Below, piece after piece: positions 34,606 through 43,118 of a stretch of DNA of 64,000 nt (positions are counted from its first letter, which is position 1; every line of letters begins with the position of its first letter). This DNA comes from Comamonas testosteroni TK102 (GTDB lineage: Bacteria; Pseudomonadota; Gammaproteobacteria; Burkholderiales; Burkholderiaceae_C): positions 2,914,001 to 2,978,000 of the forward strand of contig NZ_CP006704.1 in NCBI RefSeq assembly GCF_000739375.1. Direction: 5' to 3'. The translations under genes were made by a program, and so were the position numbers. The notes below the pieces were generated by a model. That model worked only from the letters and a program-made list of their open reading frames with translations, made no database searches and had not been told where the DNA came from.

Positions 34606-36021
34606 ATGCTGAGTGTGCTGGCCGTGGCCGTCTCGCTGGCCCTGTTGATGTTTCTGGCCTACCGAGGCGTGACAGTGCTGCTGCTGGCCCCGTTGATGGC
34701 GGCCGTGGCTGTGGTGCTGTCGGGCGACGGGCGCTGGCTGCTGCCGCTATATACCGACACCTTCATGACCGCGCTCAGCGGCTATGTGCTGCAGTTTTTA
34801 CCTTTGTTTTTGCTGGGGGCGCTGTTCGGGCGGCTGATGGCCGATTCGGGGGCGGCCAGTACCTTGGCTCACTGGATTGTGCGTACTCTGGGCAAGAAGT
34901 ACGCCATACAGACCGTGGTGCTGGCCTGCGCGCTGCTGACCTATGGCGGGGTGTCGCTGTTTGTGGTGGCTTTTGCCATCTACCCGATTGCGCGCAATCT
35001 GTTTGAAGAGGCGCAGATTCCCAAGCGCCTCATCCCGGCCACGATTGCGCTGGGCGCGTTCACCTTCACCATGACGGCGCTGCCGGGTTCGCCCGCGATC
35101 CAGAACGCCATGCCGATCCCGTACTTCGGCACCAATGTGTTTGCAGCGCCGGGGCTGGGCATTCTGGCGGCGGCGCTGATTCTGGCGGGTGGCCTGTGGT
35201 GGCTGAGCCGGCGCGCAGCCACTGCCAAAGTTGCAGGCGAGGGCTATGGCGAACACGACGAAGGCGGCGCGGATACTGTGCTGACGCCCGCGCAGCAAGC
35301 GGCCGAGGCCGCACGCCATGCACAAATACCGCTGTGGATGGCACTGCTGCCATTGCTGCTGGTGATCGGCGTGAATGCGCTGTTTACCTACGGCGTTTTT
35401 CCACGTCTGGACCTGGGCTTTGTGACGGAACGCTTTCCGGCGCTGGACCCGACCCGGCTGGTGGGACTGTGGGCGCTGGTGATTGCGCTGATCGTAGCCT
35501 GTACGGCGCTGGTGTTGCTGCGCCTGGGGCGCTGGCACAGCCTCAAGGACACCATCAATCAGGGCGTGTTTGGATTCATGCTGCCGCTGTTCAATACAGC
35601 GTCCGAGGTTGGCTATGGTGCGGTGATTGCATCCCTGGCCGGTTTTGGACTGATTCGCGACGCGGTGTTGAAGGTATCAAGCAACCCCTTGGTGTCCGAA
35701 GCGGTGGCCATGAACGTCCTGGCGGGCATTACCGGCTCATCGTCCGGGGGGCTGAGTATTGCACTGCAGACTTTGGGTGCTGATTACCTGGCTATGGCCC
35801 AGGCCGCTGGCATCAGTCCCGCGCTGCTGCACCGGGTGGCGGTGATGGCTGCCGGTGGCATGGACACGCTGCCGCACTGTGGCGCCATCATCACCCTGCT
35901 GGCAATCTGCAAGCTCAACCACCGGCAGTCTTATGGCGACATTGCGGCGGTAACCATGCTGTTCCCGCTGCCGGCACTGGTGATGGTGATTGCGCTGGGG
36001 ACCTGGGTGGGCAGCTTCTGA
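34606..36021 (+). CDS. GntP-family permease (gluconate/organic acid:H+ symporter type)
   Basis: A 471-residue membrane protein with about twelve hydrophobic segments. GntP-like features are the N-terminal helices, FLPLFLLGALFGRLMADSGAA near residue 65, the TMTALPGSPAIQNAMPIPYFGT motif near 165 and GITGSSSGGLSIAL near 375. The family imports gluconate, lactate, 3-hydroxybutyrate or similar acids; the substrate here is unknown. A hydrophilic loop near 200-240 is Glu/Ala-rich. No catabolic genes stand next to it. Confidence 0.85.
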   Translation: MLSVLAVAVSLALLMFLAYRGVTVLLLAPLMAAVAVVLSGDGRWLLPLYTDTFMTALSGYVLQFLPLFLLGALFGRLMADSGAASTLAHWIVRTLGKKYAIQTVVLACALLTYGGVSLFVVAFAIYPIARNLFEEAQIPKRLIPATIALGAFTFTMTALPGSPAIQNAMPIPYFGTNVFAAPGLGILAAALILAGGLWWLSRRAATAKVAGEGYGEHDEGGADTVLTPAQQAAEAARHAQIPLWMALLPLLLVIGVNALFTYGVFPRLDLGFVTERFPALDPTRLVGLWALVIALIVACTALVLLRLGRWHSLKDTINQGVFGFMLPLFNTASEVGYGAVIASLAGFGLIRDAVLKVSSNPLVSEAVAMNVLAGITGSSSGGLSIALQTLGADYLAMAQAAGISPALLHRVAVMAAGGMDTLPHCGAIITLLAICKLNHRQSYGDIAAVTMLFPLPALVMVIALGTWVGSF

Positions 36022-36155
36022 GGTCGATCACTGTCAGCCTGAATGCCTGGGCGTCGGGGCGATAGAAGAGAGCAAGAGGCCGAAGGCTGGCGATGCTCAC
36101 AGAATGCACTGCCAGTCTTTTGTCCCGCTTTCTCCTTTGGGGCAGTCTCTGAAAC

Positions 36156-36623
36156 TCAGGTTGTTGCTGTAATGCGTGCACTGGCCGGGCCGCCGCGTCG
36201 CAAGGTGTTGTAGATCGGGCATTTGCCGGTGAAGTAGTCCAGCAATTGCTGGGCCTGCTGCTGCGTGACGCCGCCGGCCGTGACCGCCAGTTCCAGCCTG
36301 GCATAGCGGGTGCCGTCGGCGGTATCGCGCTGAAACAGGACTTCGGCATCGAGACTGCTCAGGGGCCAGCCGAATTCGCGCGCTTTTTCCTGAATCAACC
36401 CGAAGCTGCAGGACGCCAGTGACGACAGCAAAAGCTCGCCGGCGGCAATCGCCAAGCCGGGGCCGCCGCTGCTGACCTTGGCGTCGGTGGGCAGCACATT
36501 GTGGCGTGCGCTGACGAGGTAGCGGCCTGCGGTGGCTGTCGCCTGGGCCTCGATGCTGACGATCTCGCCTGGGCCGGTTTGCAGATCTGCGTTGTCTTGC
36601 GAAGTGCTGGTGGCGAGGCTCAT
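36156..36623 (-). CDS. OsmC-family protein
   Basis: A 155-residue OsmC/Ohr-fold protein with the two redox cysteines of the family in LASCSFG (about residue 72) and TGKCPIYNTLRRG (about 134), the pair that reduces organic peroxides in Ohr and OsmC. Its ATG overlaps the stop of the monooxygenase gene by four bases (ATGA), so it is translationally coupled and last in the sulfur-uptake-type operon. A role in removing peroxides made by uncoupled flavin chemistry is an inference. Confidence 0.85.
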   Translation of the reverse strand: MSLATSTSQDNADLQTGPGEIVSIEAQATATAGRYLVSARHNVLPTDAKVSSGGPGLAIAAGELLLSSLASCSFGLIQEKAREFGWPLSSLDAEVLFQRDTADGTRYARLELAVTAGGVTQQQAQQLLDYFTGKCPIYNTLRRGGPASARITATT

Positions 36624-38029
36624 GCGGCAACCTTGTCTGTCGATGGAATGGCGGGAGATTCCACTGTAGTGGAATGTGTTTCGACACGCTCTTTCCAGGC
36701 GTGAACGGCGGGGCGTTCCAAGCCCAGGTTTTCGCGCAGGGTTTCGCCGTGGTATTCGGTGCGCAGCAGCTTGCGTTGTTGAAGCTCTGGCACCACGTAG
36801 CGCACGAATTCCTCAAACCCGGCAGGCTGGTAGGGGGCCTGGACCATGAAGCCGTCGCAAGCCTGTTCTTCAAACCAGTGCTGCATCTGGTCGGCCACGT
36901 CCTTGCCGCTGCCCACCATGCCGCCTTCGTAGCGGTTGCCGTAACGCAGGCCCAGCTCACGCAAGGTCAGCTGTTCGCGGTCGGTGGCTTCGCGCACCTC
37001 GTCGTAGTGGCCTTTGACGCCGGGCACGTTGAGGTCGGGCAGCGGCTCGTCCAGCGGGTACTGGCCCAGGTCGATATCGAGGTGATAGGCCAGGGTGGAC
37101 AGGCCGGGCTCGGCATGGGTCAGGTCGCGCAGCACTTCGCGCTTGGCTTCGGCAATGGCGCGGGTCTCGCCCACCAGCGGGGTGGCGGCGGGCAGGATCT
37201 TGAGGCTGTCCGGCGAGCGGCCTTTGCGCACCACGCGCTCCTTCATCTCTTTGTAGAAGCGCTGGGCGCTGTCCAGAGAGTCGTGGCTGGCAAAGATCAC
37301 ATCGGCCCATTGGGCGGCAAAGTCGCGGCCTCGATCCGATGCGCCGGCTTGCACGATCAGCGGGTAGCCCTGGGGCGGGCGCGGCACGTTGAGCGGGCCG
37401 CGCACATCGAACCATTTGCCCTGGTGGTGAATTTCGTGCACCTTGGCAGGGTCGGCAAACAGTGGCGCTTCACGATCCGCAACCAGGGCGTCGTCTTCCC
37501 AGCTGTCCCAGAGCTGATGGACGACTTCCAGAAACTCGTCGGCGCGGTCGTAGCGCTCGTTCTTGGGGATTTGCTCGCGCAGCGAAAAATTCCTGGATTC
37601 GGCGTCCTGGAATGAGGTGACCACGTTCCAGCCGCTGCGTCCGGTGCTTAGATGGTCCAGCGTGGCAAAGGAGCGTGCCAGCTCATAGGGCTGGAAATAG
37701 CTGGTCGAGCGGGTGGCCACCAGCCCCAGGTGCCGGGTAGCGCTCGCCATGGACGTCAGCACCAGCGTGGGGTCCAGCCGCATGGAGCCCAGTGCGCCGT
37801 AGCGCAGCTGGCTGTCGGTGCTGCTCTGGAAGCGGTCGGGAACGGCCAGAATATCGGCAAAAAAAGCCATGTCGAAACGGCCTCGCTCGAGCGTCTGCGC
37901 GATCTTCTGATAGTAGGCTGGGTTGAGCCAGTCGGATTCGGAGCTGGGGTAGCGCCAGCCGCCGGCTCGACCGGGACCGGCAATGATGAAGGCGGCCAGA
38001 TGCATCTGGCGGGGTGTTGCTTGGGTCAT
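36620..38029 (-). CDS. LLM-class flavin-dependent monooxygenase (NtaA/SnaA/DszA subfamily)
   Basis: A 469-residue TIM-barrel enzyme that uses FMNH2 supplied by a separate reductase. The subfamily is shown by length and by WRYPSSESDWLNPAYYQKIAQTLE at the start, GRSGWNVVTSFQDAESRNF near 130 and PQGYPLIVQAGASDRGRDFAA near 215. Relatives oxidise nitrilotriacetate, EDTA, dibenzothiophene sulfone or alkyl sulfones. Next to a sulfonate-type ABC importer, desulfonation of an organosulfur compound is likely. SsuD itself is shorter (about 380) and of another subfamily. Confidence 0.88.
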   Translation of the reverse strand: MTQATPRQMHLAAFIIAGPGRAGGWRYPSSESDWLNPAYYQKIAQTLERGRFDMAFFADILAVPDRFQSSTDSQLRYGALGSMRLDPTLVLTSMASATRHLGLVATRSTSYFQPYELARSFATLDHLSTGRSGWNVVTSFQDAESRNFSLREQIPKNERYDRADEFLEVVHQLWDSWEDDALVADREAPLFADPAKVHEIHHQGKWFDVRGPLNVPRPPQGYPLIVQAGASDRGRDFAAQWADVIFASHDSLDSAQRFYKEMKERVVRKGRSPDSLKILPAATPLVGETRAIAEAKREVLRDLTHAEPGLSTLAYHLDIDLGQYPLDEPLPDLNVPGVKGHYDEVREATDREQLTLRELGLRYGNRYEGGMVGSGKDVADQMQHWFEEQACDGFMVQAPYQPAGFEEFVRYVVPELQQRKLLRTEYHGETLRENLGLERPAVHAWKERVETHSTTVESPAIPSTDKVAA

Positions 38030-38064
38030 GGCAATGAACTCACTCTTCGGAAGTCGTCAGGGGC

Positions 38065-39147
38065 TCAGGAGAGGGCGCTGCGGATCTTCTGCGCCACATC
38101 GCCGACCTTGCTGCTTTGCAAAAAGCCGACGACATCGGTGCGTTGCGGCAGCACGCCCAGTTGCTGGAAGCTGTCGGCCATTTCCTGGGTTTCGGTGGCG
38201 GCCTGCCTGCTCAGCGGGGCCAGCAGATCGGCGGTGGAGTCCGACAGGCGCTTGTCCCGAATCAGTTCGACAAAGACTTTTTCTTCGAGGCTGCCGGGAC
38301 GGAAGCCGCCTTGTGCAGCCCATAGTTTGGCCGTAGCGTCGGGGCTGGCATTGATCCTGGCCTGCGTCTGCTTGATAAGCCTGACGACATTGAAGACAGC
38401 CTGGGGATTGGATTGCAGCGCTTTCTCGCTGGCGACATAAAAGGCCCAGTCATAGGTTCTGACATTGGGCAGCAGGCGGACCTTGTTGCCCAGGCGTGCC
38501 TTGGCAATGGCTGCGGCATGTTGCCAGTGGATCCAGCCGTCGATGCTGCCTTGTGCGAGAGCGGTATAGGCATCGACGCCCGACAGGCTGACCGCTTCCA
38601 CGTCCTTGAGACGCAGACCCGCAGTTTCCAGGTATTTGATCAGGCTGTAGGTGCCGGTGGTGCCGTTCTGATGGGCAATGCGTTTGCCCTTGAGATCGGC
38701 GGCGGAGCGTATTGAGGATTCGGCGCGCACCAGAAAGTCCACTTCATCGGCGGGCAAGGCGTAGGCGGCCAGTGGAATCATGGGTACCTTGGCGGCGATG
38801 GCATTGACGAGCGCGGTTGCCGTTGCAAAGCTGAAGTCCACCGAGCCAGCCTTGATGGCCTCCATCACCGGCAGCGATGCGGTAAATCCGGGCTGGAAGG
38901 TGATGGCCGAGCCTATGGCGCTGTGCAGCTGGCTCTCGGGCAGGCTGCGCAGCGTGGCCCAGACACCGGTACGTCCGTCGCCGATGATGGCCACCCGCAG
39001 CGGTGTGCTGTTGGACTGCGCCAGAGCGGCATTGCCGCCCAGGCTCAGCGCGGCCAGTGCCGAGCCGGCTTGCAGTCCGCGCTGCAAGGCCTGGCGGCGG
39101 CTCAGTGGTGAGGAGGTCAAAGCCGTGGTGCTGTCGTAAGAGCTCAT
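38065..39147 (-). CDS. ABC transporter substrate-binding protein, aliphatic sulfonate/SsuA type
   Basis: A 360-residue periplasmic binding protein. A long N-terminus with twin arginines (SRRQALQRGLQAGSALAAL, about 16-34) suggests Tat export. The mature part has the NMT1/SsuA-like fold: LRVAIIGDGRTGVW, SVDFSFATATALVNAIAAKVP and KGKRIAHQNGTTGTYSLIKYLE. It should bind a sulfonate, taurine, nitrate-like or thiamine-precursor-like ligand; sulfonate is favoured by the neighbouring monooxygenase. 35 bases separate it from that gene. Confidence 0.87.
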   Translation of the reverse strand: MSSYDSTTALTSSPLSRRQALQRGLQAGSALAALSLGGNAALAQSNSTPLRVAIIGDGRTGVWATLRSLPESQLHSAIGSAITFQPGFTASLPVMEAIKAGSVDFSFATATALVNAIAAKVPMIPLAAYALPADEVDFLVRAESSIRSAADLKGKRIAHQNGTTGTYSLIKYLETAGLRLKDVEAVSLSGVDAYTALAQGSIDGWIHWQHAAAIAKARLGNKVRLLPNVRTYDWAFYVASEKALQSNPQAVFNVVRLIKQTQARINASPDATAKLWAAQGGFRPGSLEEKVFVELIRDKRLSDSTADLLAPLSRQAATETQEMADSFQQLGVLPQRTDVVGFLQSSKVGDVAQKIRSALS

Positions 39148-39197
39148 GATGATTGCCGTGAAGGAAATGAAAGGAATGGGGCGTGCAGGCCCGTGAT

Positions 39198-40001
39198 TCA
39201 GGCCGAAGCCGAAGTCGCCTGGGCCGCCTCGTGCAAGGCCTCCTGCACCAGCAACTCGTTGATGAGCCTTGCCTTGAGCGTGGCCAGATCGGCCTGGCCA
39301 CGATCGCGGGGTATTGCGCCTTCGAGCACCAGATCCCTGGCAATGTCGCCATCGCGCAGCACCAGAATGCGATTGGAGAGCACCACGGCCTCTTCCACGT
39401 CATGGGTGACCAGCACCACGGTGCAGGGGTGGTCGCGCAACATGTCGAAGAGCAGCAGTTGCATGGAGACCCGGGTAATGGCGTCAAGAGCGCCAAAGGG
39501 TTCGTCCAGCAGCAGGATGTCGGGGCGATGTAGCAGTGCGCGAGCCAGGGCTGCGCGCTGTTTCTGGCCGCCCGAGAGCGTGGACGGAAAATCGTTCTCA
39601 TGGCCTTGCAGACCGACGGCACGCAATAGTTCCAGAGCTGCAGGCTGTTGCTCGCGAGCGCCAAGCGTGATGTTGTCGAGCACGGTCTGCCAGGGCAGCA
39701 GCCGGTCTTCCTGGAACATGACCCGTATCTGGGCTGCGCGCTCCGGCACGGGGCTGCTCAACCGCATGCGTCCGCTGCTGCAGGCTTCCAGACCCGCGAT
39801 AAGCCGCAGCAGCGTGGACTTGCCGGCGCCGCTCGGACCTATCAGGGAAACGAATTCACCCTGCGTAATATCAAGATCTATATGCTGCAGAACCTGGCGG
39901 TGGCCGAACGATTTTCCGATATTGCGCAGAGAAACTGCGCATGCGGAGAAGCCATCTTCTTTGATTTCGGCATTCTGACGGCTTGATAATATTGAAATCA
40001 T
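39198..40001 (-). CDS. ABC transporter ATP-binding protein, SsuB/TauB type
   Basis: A 267-residue ATPase with Walker A GPSGAGKS (about 54-61), signature LSGGQKQRAALARALL and Walker B ILLLDEPFGALD, followed by the H-loop VTHDVEEA. This is the sulfonate/nitrate/taurine importer class. Its start overlaps the permease stop by four bases (ATGA), which confirms 40001 as the start. Confidence 0.92.
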   Translation of the reverse strand: MISILSSRQNAEIKEDGFSACAVSLRNIGKSFGHRQVLQHIDLDITQGEFVSLIGPSGAGKSTLLRLIAGLEACSSGRMRLSSPVPERAAQIRVMFQEDRLLPWQTVLDNITLGAREQQPAALELLRAVGLQGHENDFPSTLSGGQKQRAALARALLHRPDILLLDEPFGALDAITRVSMQLLLFDMLRDHPCTVVLVTHDVEEAVVLSNRILVLRDGDIARDLVLEGAIPRDRGQADLATLKARLINELLVQEALHEAAQATSASA

Positions 40002-40837
40002 TGACCTGCTGCCTTTTTATATGCGGGATTCCAGCGCAGAACGCGATATTCGATCTGCCGGATAAGCCAGTCTGCCAGCCAGCCTGCCAGTGCATACAGC
40101 AATATGGCGAAAATGATGATATCAATGCGCAGCAGTTCGCGGGCGTTCTGAACCATGTAACCAATGCCATTGCGAGAAGCAATGGTTTCGGCAATGACCA
40201 GCGTGAGCCATGCAACACCTAATGCATATCGGATACCCACCAGTATGGATGGCATGGCGCCGGGAATGATGATTTGTTTAATCAGCTCTTTGCGGCTGAG
40301 ACCGTAGGATTTTCCCATTTCCAGCAGCTTGGCATCGACATTCTTGATGCCGCTGGCCGTGTTGATATAGACAGGAAACAGCGTTCCCAATGCGACCAGC
40401 AAAATACGCGGCGTTTCATCGATACCCAGCCATAGAATCATCAACGGCACCAGGGCCAGATGCGGAATGGTGCGCAGCATCTGCAGCGAACGGTCAAGCA
40501 GATCATGGTTGAACTGACTGAGACCTACGGCCGTGCCCAGTACCAAGCCCGACAACATGCCAATGCTGAAGCCGGCCAGAACCCGACTCAGGCTGACGCC
40601 TATATCTGTCCAGAGCGTGTTGTTGGTCCATTGCTCATAGGCGGCATGAGCGACCGTGATAGGACTGGGTAATATGGACTGATCTATCCAGCCACTTGTT
40701 GTTGAAAATAGCCAAAGGCTCAGCACAACAAAAGGAATGATCCACGGTGTGAGCATTCTCTTGAAATTGATTGACGTGAATTGCCCTGTGCTTTTCTCTT
40801 TGATCAGTTGTCGTATTGCTTGGTCTGAAATCTGCAT
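39998..40837 (-). CDS. ABC transporter permease, SsuC/TauC type
   Basis: A 279-residue inner-membrane permease with about six helices and the EAA loop in EMGKSYGLSRKELIKQIIIPGAMPSILVG that contacts the ATPase. First gene of the operon permease-ATPase-binding protein-monooxygenase-OsmC. ATG 40837 gives a normal cytoplasmic N-terminus; the frame stays open to 40882. The promoter should lie in the AT-rich stretch upstream. Confidence 0.9.
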   Translation of the reverse strand: MQISDQAIRQLIKEKSTGQFTSINFKRMLTPWIIPFVVLSLWLFSTTSGWIDQSILPSPITVAHAAYEQWTNNTLWTDIGVSLSRVLAGFSIGMLSGLVLGTAVGLSQFNHDLLDRSLQMLRTIPHLALVPLMILWLGIDETPRILLVALGTLFPVYINTASGIKNVDAKLLEMGKSYGLSRKELIKQIIIPGAMPSILVGIRYALGVAWLTLVIAETIASRNGIGYMVQNARELLRIDIIIFAILLYALAGWLADWLIRQIEYRVLRWNPAYKKAAGQ

Positions 40838-41205
40838 TGAGTGATATGTGCAAATTGGCCCTATTAACGGAGCCGAAGCCAAGTTTATAACTTAAATATT
40901 TAATATGTTAAATGAATAATTTTTTGTTTGTTAATTACGGAATCATCCTTTTGCCAAAGATAATAATATTGTTTGCATATGATGGATTGATCTGCATGTA
41001 GCCGGATCTGATGGATCGGATATTGGGCTGTGGCTCGGGTCCATAGCTTTTTCCGGAAACCGGACTCCAGTCAGCAGAGTGCGCCAGCGGAAACGGGCTG
41101 TGTGCCGCAATCCTTTGGCAGACACCAGCTTCCTGTTCGGACTCATGCAATGAAAAAAGCCGACCTGAAGGCCGGCCGGCTGCTGTCGTACTGTTTGGCC
41201 TCTGT
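40838..41205. promoter_or_regulatory. AT-rich promoter region of the sulfur-uptake-type operon
   Basis: About 370 bases, strongly AT-rich from 40860 to 40990. It includes the dyad TTTAA-TATG-TTAAA (40899-40912), which could be an operator or part of a promoter of the minus-strand operon. The other end carries the terminator of the MFS gene. No gene is visible. Confidence 0.5.
41152..41177 (-). terminator. Rho-independent terminator of the MFS gene at 41206-42588
   Basis: On the minus strand GCCGGCC, a four-base loop and GGTCGGC are followed by TTTTTT (complement of 41153-41177). One G-T pair interrupts the stem. Confidence 0.75.
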
Positions 41206-42588
41206 TTAGCGCACGGCCTGGCCATGCCGGGCCTTGGTGGGTCGCACCGCCACCATCAGCACCAGTGCCGATAGGATCAACATGCCCAGCACCAGATAGA
41301 TGCTGTAGTGCCTGTTGCCGGTGTACTGGGTCAGCAGGCCGGCCAGAGTGGGGCTGGCGGCCGAGCCCAGGTTGCCCAGGCTGCTGATGAGCGCTATGCC
41401 GCCTGCGGCCACGGCCGGAGGCAGATAGTCGCTGACCTGGGCAAAGAACAGCGGGGGCAGGGCCGCAAGCCCGATCAGCGTGAAGGCCAGGGCAATCAGA
41501 GAGCCTTCGAGATGGCCGTGCATCTGCAGGGTGACGATCAGGCCGGCAATGGCCATGCCGGTGGCGATGAACAGGTGCCAGCGCCGGTCGCCGAATCGGT
41601 CGGAGCTGGCGCCAAAGGCAATCATGCCGACAAAGCCCGCCACAAAGGGAATGGCCGAGTAGATGCCGACATGCAGCACGTCCTGCACGCCCAGGCCCTG
41701 AATCACGGTGGGCATCCAGAAGACAAACAGATAGGTGGCGCCGTGCATCATGAAATACACCAGTGACAGGGCATAGACCTTGGGGTCGCGCAGCAGCTGG
41801 CCCAGAGTGGCGCTGCCATCGGCATCCTTGTGCCCGTTGGTGCCGTGGTGAGTGGCCTGGCCGCTTTCGTTGGCCAGGTTGTATTGCAGACGCGCTTTCT
41901 CGGCATCTGTCAGCCATTTGGCGTCGGCGGGCCTGTCCTGCAGGTAGACGTAGAGGATCAGGCCCAGAATGCAGGCGGGGGGGCCCTGGATGAGAAACAG
42001 CCACTGCCAGCCATGCAGACCGTCGATGCCATCCATATATTTGAGGATGGCGCCGCACAGCGGTCCGGCCACGATGGCCATGGCCATGACGGCCGAGAGA
42101 AAGATGGAGATCACCCGGCCGCGGCGGGCCGAGGGATACCAGTAGGTGAAGTAGAGAATGACGCCGGGAAAGAAGCCGGCTTCGAAGGCGCCCAGCAGAA
42201 AGCGTGCGACATAGAACTGCATGGGAGTGGAGACCCAGGCCATGGCCGTGGCGATGAGGCCCCAGACCAGCATGATGCGCATCAGCGTCTTGCGCGTGCC
42301 TATCTTCTCCAGCAGCAGGTTGCTGGGTACTTCAAACAGAAAGTAGCCTATGAAGAACAGACCCGCGCCGAATCCGTAGGCGGCGTCGCCGAAATCCAGC
42401 GTCTGCTTCATCTGGATCTGGGCATAGCCGATATTGATCCGGTCCAGGTAGGCGACCATGTAGCAGATCAGCAGCAGGGGCAGCAGCCGCCAGCTGACCT
42501 TGGCATACAGCGCCTTGTCTGCGTCGATGTCCTGACTGGTATCTTGCCTGGGCGTTGCGCCCGAAATGGTCGTCGCACTTGGGTTCAT
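41206..42588 (-). CDS. MFS transporter, anion:cation symporter (ACS) family
   Basis: A 460-residue transporter with twelve predicted helices. The N-terminus (SWRLLPLLLICYMVAYLDRINIGYAQ) and EKIGTRKTLMRIMLVWG loop are typical of the ACS family, which imports organic anions such as tartrate, phthalate, hydroxybenzoates or galactonate. No catabolic gene stands beside it, so the substrate is open. Start 42588 has AAGAGA upstream; the in-frame alternative at 42648 is not conserved. Confidence 0.88.
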   Translation of the reverse strand: MNPSATTISGATPRQDTSQDIDADKALYAKVSWRLLPLLLICYMVAYLDRINIGYAQIQMKQTLDFGDAAYGFGAGLFFIGYFLFEVPSNLLLEKIGTRKTLMRIMLVWGLIATAMAWVSTPMQFYVARFLLGAFEAGFFPGVILYFTYWYPSARRGRVISIFLSAVMAMAIVAGPLCGAILKYMDGIDGLHGWQWLFLIQGPPACILGLILYVYLQDRPADAKWLTDAEKARLQYNLANESGQATHHGTNGHKDADGSATLGQLLRDPKVYALSLVYFMMHGATYLFVFWMPTVIQGLGVQDVLHVGIYSAIPFVAGFVGMIAFGASSDRFGDRRWHLFIATGMAIAGLIVTLQMHGHLEGSLIALAFTLIGLAALPPLFFAQVSDYLPPAVAAGGIALISSLGNLGSAASPTLAGLLTQYTGNRHYSIYLVLGMLILSALVLMVAVRPTKARHGQAVR

Positions 42589-43118
42589 GCTTGTCTCTTG
42601 GAAGTTGTTGTGGGGCGCGGGGTGGGCATCACGAGCTGGATGCAGCAAGCCATGGCCTGGGAGCAGACCCGGCTCGGCCTTTTTTCGTTGTCATGAATGC
42701 AAGGGATGCGTCACGGTCCCGCAGCATCAGGCCGCAAGGGCGGAGGCTGCCATGACCTTGCGCCAGCACCGGTAGCTGTGAATGGTGCTGTGGTGGCCTG
42801 TCCTGGATTTCTGGGTTCATTTCCTGTTCTTGACCTTCATCGCCTGAACCCGGCTGCGCACCAAGGCTGCATCGACCTTTGCGGGGCAGAGAATCAACGA
42901 GTTCGGTGGGCAATGTAGGGCCGGTGGCCTGAATGCACTTGGCGCATTCCGCAATTCAGTTGCCGGATCGTGACATCCAAGGGTAAGCCTTAGGCTCTGC
43001 TCTTGCAGCGGCAGGGCGGTAGAGGCTGCCGCGCCCAGGTCTGCCAGCGTGCAGATCGCGCTCGATGAGTTGGCGAGCTGTGCACTGCTGAATGGAGCGG
43101 GGATGCTCCGATGCTGAA
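42589..43118. other. Gap of 530 bases without a recognisable gene
   Basis: The MFS gene reads out of this region to the left and the DUF2201 gene ends at its right edge. Several short overlapping open frames on both strands have no ribosome site or family resemblance. I see no strong hairpin, repeat or tRNA. It may contain decayed coding sequence. Confidence 0.4.

Noticed and set aside
42589..43118. Small genes in the 530-base gap
   Set aside because: Several overlapping short frames on both strands, none with a ribosome site, domain or convincing codon pattern.
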